Assembly: GCA_003326205.1 (NCBI GenBank)
Contig: LWTK01000046.1
Span: 124,001 to 188,000 of the forward strand
DNA length: 64,000 nt
Direction of reading: 5' to 3'
From: Nostoc sp. ATCC 43529
GTDB lineage: Bacteria; Cyanobacteriota; Cyanobacteriia; Cyanobacteriales; Nostocaceae
Part shown: positions 60,830 to 64,000 of the stretch, one piece after another
Position numbering within the stretch: position 1 is the stretch's first letter
Layout of the letters: each line of letters starts with the position of its first letter
Notes under the pieces: generated by a model
Told to the model about the DNA's origin: nothing
What the model saw: the letters and a program-made list of their open reading frames with translations, nothing else
Database searches by the model: none
Made by a program: the position numbers and the translations under genes

Positions 60830-63046
60830 ATGTGGAAAAACCTAAAACCCCTAATTTGGCAATGGCGGGGTGTTTTATTTGCAATTCCCAATATTACAAT
60901 TCTAGTGATTGCATTACGCTTAACTGGATTACTACAATTGTTAGAATTAGCTGCATTAGATCAATTTTTTCTCCTCCGTCCACGAGAGCCAGTTGATACT
61001 CGTATTGTGATAGTTGAAATTAATGAGGCAGATGTCCGCAAACAAGGACAGTGGCCAATGACGGATGCGGCGCTTGCTAATGTATTAGAGGATATTAAAA
61101 AGCAGCAACCTAGAGCGATCGGTTTAGATATTTATCGGGATTTACCTGTTAATCCTGGTCATCAAGCTTTAGTTAAAGTGTTTGAATCTACACCTAATTT
61201 GATTGGCGTACAAAAAATATCTGATAGTTTTGATAGTTCTTCAGTTGATGCCTCTCCAATTCTCAAACAACGCCATCAAATTGGAGCAAACGATTTACCT
61301 TTAGATGGGGATGGAAAAATTCGCAGAGGTTTGCTTTACCTCAATTTAAATAACGATGATGTTCTGGAAAGTTTTGCTTTAAAACTAGCTTTGTTGTACT
61401 TAAAACCTGAAGGTATTATTGCCAAGCCAGCAGCAAATAACCCTAATTATTTGCAGTTAAATCGGGGTGTTTTTCCTATTTTTGAAGCAAATGATGGAGG
61501 TTATGTGCGAGCGGATGCAGGAAGTTATCAAGTACTGTTAAATTATCGAGGAAGGATACAACAATTTCTCAAAATTTCCCTAAGAGATTTACAAAATAAA
61601 CGCATTCCAAAAGACTTAATGCGCGGCAAGGTAGTATTAATTGGGGCTACAGCTGAAAGTTTGAAAGATTTATTCTATACGCCTTACAGCAGCAATGTAC
61701 TTACTGAGCCAGAACGTATGGCAGGTATTACAATTCATGCTAATTTAATTAGTCAAATTTTAAGTGCAGCTTTGGATGGTCGTCCAGAGATTAAGACTTT
61801 ACCTGAACCAATAGAATGGCTATTGATTTTTGGTTGGTCAAGTCTTGGTGCAATTTTGTGTTGGGTACAACGCCACAGCAATAACCAAAAGATTTTCCTC
61901 GCTGTCGGTTTGGCTGGTAGCGGTTTAGTCGGTGGTAGCTTTTTGGCATTTCTAAGTGGTTGGTGGATTCCCGTTGTTCCTTCGCTGTTGGCATTGGGAG
62001 GTTCTGCGATCGCACTTACTCAGTATATCGCCCAAGGTTCTGCTCAGATGCGAAAAACTCTCGGTCGTTATCTCACTGATGAAATAGTCGCCAATATTCT
62101 GGAAACTCCTTCTGGGTTAAAACTAGGAGGAGAACGCCGAAAAGTGACAGTTCTCGTATCTGATTTAAGAGGATTTTCGGCTATTTCTGAACAATTACCT
62201 CCTGAAGAAGTAGTTAGAATTCTCAATCTTTATCTAGGAGCAATGACGGAGGTAATTAATCAGTATAAAGGTACGATTAATGAATTTATGGGCGATGGCA
62301 TTTTTGTGATATTTGGTGCGCCAATTAGCCGTAAAGATGATTCTCAAAGAGCGATCGCCTGTGCAATTGCCATGCAATTGGCAATGCAACAAGTCAACGA
62401 ACAAAATCAACAAATGAATTTACCAATCCTCGAAATGGGAATTGGAATTAATACAGGCGAAGTTGTGGCGGGAAATATTGGTTCTCAAAAACGCGCCCAA
62501 TACACAGTCATCGGCAGTCATGTCAATTTAGCTGCCCGAATTGAAACTTATACAGTGGGCGGGCAGATTTTGATTTCCGAAAATACTTCCAAAGATGCCA
62601 ATATTGACCTCAAAATTGCTGGAGATTTACAAATCAAACCTAAAGGCATAAAAGACCCGGTAACAATTTTTGATATCCGTGGTATTGGCAGTCAATATAA
62701 CTTGTTATTGCCTGAAGATGATGAAGCAATGGTCAGTTTAAATCAGGAATTACCTGTGGAATACAGCATTTTACAGGGAAAACAAGCAGGTGGAACAGTA
62801 TTTGTCGGAGCTTTAATTTGCCTCTCAGAAAAAACAGCACAATTACAATCTTTACATTCCTTAGAACCCCTGAGCAATCTGAAGCTGAAATTATTAATTG
62901 AACCAGAACTAGCTACAGAAGAAGAACATATTTACGCCAAGGTAATTAAACAATCTGATGTTGAGAAGCATCTTTTTGTGATTCGGTTTACAGCCATTCC
63001 TCCAAAAGCGATCGCATTTTTCGAGACGCTGCGTCAAACTGATTGA
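60830..63046 (+). CDS. CHASE2-domain adenylate cyclase
   Basis: 738 residues. An N-terminal membrane helix is followed by an extracytoplasmic CHASE2 sensor (residues about 45-320: DQFFLLRPREPVDTRIVIVEIN, RGKVVLIGATAESLKDLFYTPY). Three membrane segments (about 327-400) lead to a class III cyclase (about 430-600) with VLVSDLRGFSAISEQLP (first metal Asp), NEFMGDGIFVIFGAP (second Asp), and IGSQKRAQYTVIGSHVNLAARIE. Substrate ATP is likely but not proven. A C-terminal 120-residue extension with LQGKQAGGTVFVGALICLS is unassigned. DUF928 lies just upstream. Confidence 0.9.
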   Translation: MWKNLKPLIWQWRGVLFAIPNITILVIALRLTGLLQLLELAALDQFFLLRPREPVDTRIVIVEINEADVRKQGQWPMTDAALANVLEDIKKQQPRAIGLDIYRDLPVNPGHQALVKVFESTPNLIGVQKISDSFDSSSVDASPILKQRHQIGANDLPLDGDGKIRRGLLYLNLNNDDVLESFALKLALLYLKPEGIIAKPAANNPNYLQLNRGVFPIFEANDGGYVRADAGSYQVLLNYRGRIQQFLKISLRDLQNKRIPKDLMRGKVVLIGATAESLKDLFYTPYSSNVLTEPERMAGITIHANLISQILSAALDGRPEIKTLPEPIEWLLIFGWSSLGAILCWVQRHSNNQKIFLAVGLAGSGLVGGSFLAFLSGWWIPVVPSLLALGGSAIALTQYIAQGSAQMRKTLGRYLTDEIVANILETPSGLKLGGERRKVTVLVSDLRGFSAISEQLPPEEVVRILNLYLGAMTEVINQYKGTINEFMGDGIFVIFGAPISRKDDSQRAIACAIAMQLAMQQVNEQNQQMNLPILEMGIGINTGEVVAGNIGSQKRAQYTVIGSHVNLAARIETYTVGGQILISENTSKDANIDLKIAGDLQIKPKGIKDPVTIFDIRGIGSQYNLLLPEDDEAMVSLNQELPVEYSILQGKQAGGTVFVGALICLSEKTAQLQSLHSLEPLSNLKLKLLIEPELATEEEHIYAKVIKQSDVEKHLFVIRFTAIPPKAIAFFETLRQTD

Positions 63047-63956
63047 TGCTAGTGCATCAATACTGAAATGGTAAGGTGTATGTGAATACGATCAACCGAG
63101 AAAGTAGGTTCTATTGAAACAGTAACAATTGTTGCTGACATAACCTATAATTTATTCTCTATTAAAAGTAAAAAAATCATAGATATCTTCTTTTATTAAT
63201 TTTTTTTAATGTCTTAACTGTCTTAACTGTCTCCTAATTTAGTTTGTTAACCATCTTAACTGTCTTAACTGTCTTAACTGTCTCCTAATTTAGTTCTTTA
63301 ACGGTCTTCTAATTTAGTAATTTAACTGTCTTAACAATTATTAGATTTTTTGTATAAACTATTGCTTAATTTTTCTCTAAAAATAAAAATAGGGAAAAAT
63401 ATAGCAACCGCTTTAGGTGTTATTTTTCCCTTATAGATATTGTTTACACAGTGGAAAAAACTGTGTAGATTAAAAAGACAATATATTGTATTATTACGCC
63501 TTTTTCAGTCAAAAATATTACTTAATGATACGGCTGATATAATTTAGCTTCTTAAATTTGAGGAATTTTATCTAATCTTCCTCTGCTTGCAATTTATTTA
63601 AAAAAATGCTTTTATCAAGTTAATCAACAATTGATGTAAAGCATTTAGCTTACTGGATGTTTAATCGATAGCTACCTGATTGCTATTGATAAGCTGTTAC
63701 GTTGCTATTGTTATATCTAATTTGGGTAATCACTTATTCTTACAATTTTTCTGCATAATTGCATATTTGCATCTGTGCATTATTGCTAATGATAAGTTTT
63801 TAACCTGACATGATATTAGTCGGCATAGTGGGTCAAGAACAAAATTTAAAGACCTATACATCAAATATCAAATAGCATTCCTGTCCAACAGCAAAAAGAA
63901 ACATATCAGTTTTTCAGTTTTATCCATAGAAATTCAAACAAGAAAGGAAAAAACAA
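63047..63956. other. long AT-rich intergenic region
   Basis: 910 bases without a gene. A tandem repeat zone is at 63210-63335. AAAGGAAAAA just before 63957 is the RBS of the next gene. No RNA gene or operator could be recognised. Confidence 0.55.
63210..63335. repeat. tandem repeat TGTCTTAAC / TGTCTCCTAATTTAGTT
   Basis: TGTCTTAAC nonamers (tgtcttaactgtcttaac) and the longer unit tgtctcctaatttagtt occur alternately, giving at least two large direct repeats of about 50 bases and a decaying third. Not an STRR heptad. Confidence 0.85.
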
Positions 63957-64000
63957 ATGGTTCATCCCATAGTATTGATTCCAGGATTAGCAGGATCGAG
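63957..64000 (+). CDS. lipase/acyltransferase-like protein (partial)
   Basis: The first 14 residues read MVHPIVLIPGLAGS, with AAAGGA nine bases before the ATG. The P-I-V-L-I-P-G-x-x-G-S start is that of alpha/beta hydrolases such as LCAT-like acyltransferases and triacylglycerol lipases, in which the oxyanion strand comes first. Too short to say more. Confidence 0.6.
   Translation, partial: MVHPIVLIPGLAGS

Overview
The window looks like chromosomal DNA from a filamentous, heterocystous-type cyanobacterium (Nostocales: Nostoc, Calothrix, Tolypothrix or Scytonema relatives). The evidence is the very frequent GCGATCGC (HIP1) octamer, a phycobilin-pathway heme oxygenase, a set of hormogonium polysaccharide (hps) genes, PrcA-type protease, DUF928, CHASE2-cyclase and TPR-CHAT families, PEP-CTERM sorting, and intergenic DNA full of cyanobacterial heptad repeats and short palindromic elements. 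I see no rRNA, tRNA, CRISPR array, prophage or intact insertion sequence; one IS630-type transposase remnant is present.

Layout. 0-7.5 kb: partial sugar-kinase-like gene, a two-Tudor-knot protein, two small membrane proteins, a SAM hydroxide adenosyltransferase, a 51-residue conserved protein, a Uma2 nuclease-fold protein and a 1-Cys peroxiredoxin. 7.4-15.6 kb: minus-strand polysaccharide block glmM - hpsL (polymerase/ligase) - GT4 - hpsN - hpsO - hpsP. 16-21 kb: heme oxygenase, TPR lipoprotein-like secreted protein, and MutS2 with a dispersed repeat translated in frame. 21.4-27.2 kb: minus-strand block of a sulfonate-type binding protein, an AprA-like flavoprotein, a GNAT enzyme, an AprB-like ferredoxin, a HEAT-repeat protein and an Mrp ATPase. 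27.6-34.6 kb: cupin, transposase remnant, PrcA-like subtilase with a divergent gene resembling only its pro-region, methyltransferase, and a Cys-less asparagine-synthetase homologue.

34.9-45 kb is the most unusual region. On the minus strand a secreted CxxCH heme protein, a large protein of unknown family and a tyrosinase lie head to tail. Divergent from them on the plus strand are a second member of the same unknown family and another secreted CxxCH protein. Between the two arms sits a decayed tyrosinase fragment. I read this as an uncharacterised copper/heme redox locus that was duplicated and partly eroded. 45.3-50.5 kb carries a membrane-anchored Toprim-like protein, then an overlapping pair consisting of an asparagine-synthetase homologue and a fold-type III PLP decarboxylase homologue whose PLP lysine is replaced by valine. 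52-64 kb holds a secreted TPR-CHAT protease, a GmrSD-like restriction protein, PhoD phosphatase, a PEP-CTERM protein, DUF928, a CHASE2-adenylate cyclase and the start of a lipase/acyltransferase-like gene.

A theme of the window is that short dispersed repeats have entered coding sequence without breaking the frame (mutS2, the decarboxylase, the asparagine-synthetase homologue), and have also extended apparent ORFs upstream of true starts (hpsL, hpsP). All calls come from reading the sequence and recalled family knowledge; no database search was possible.
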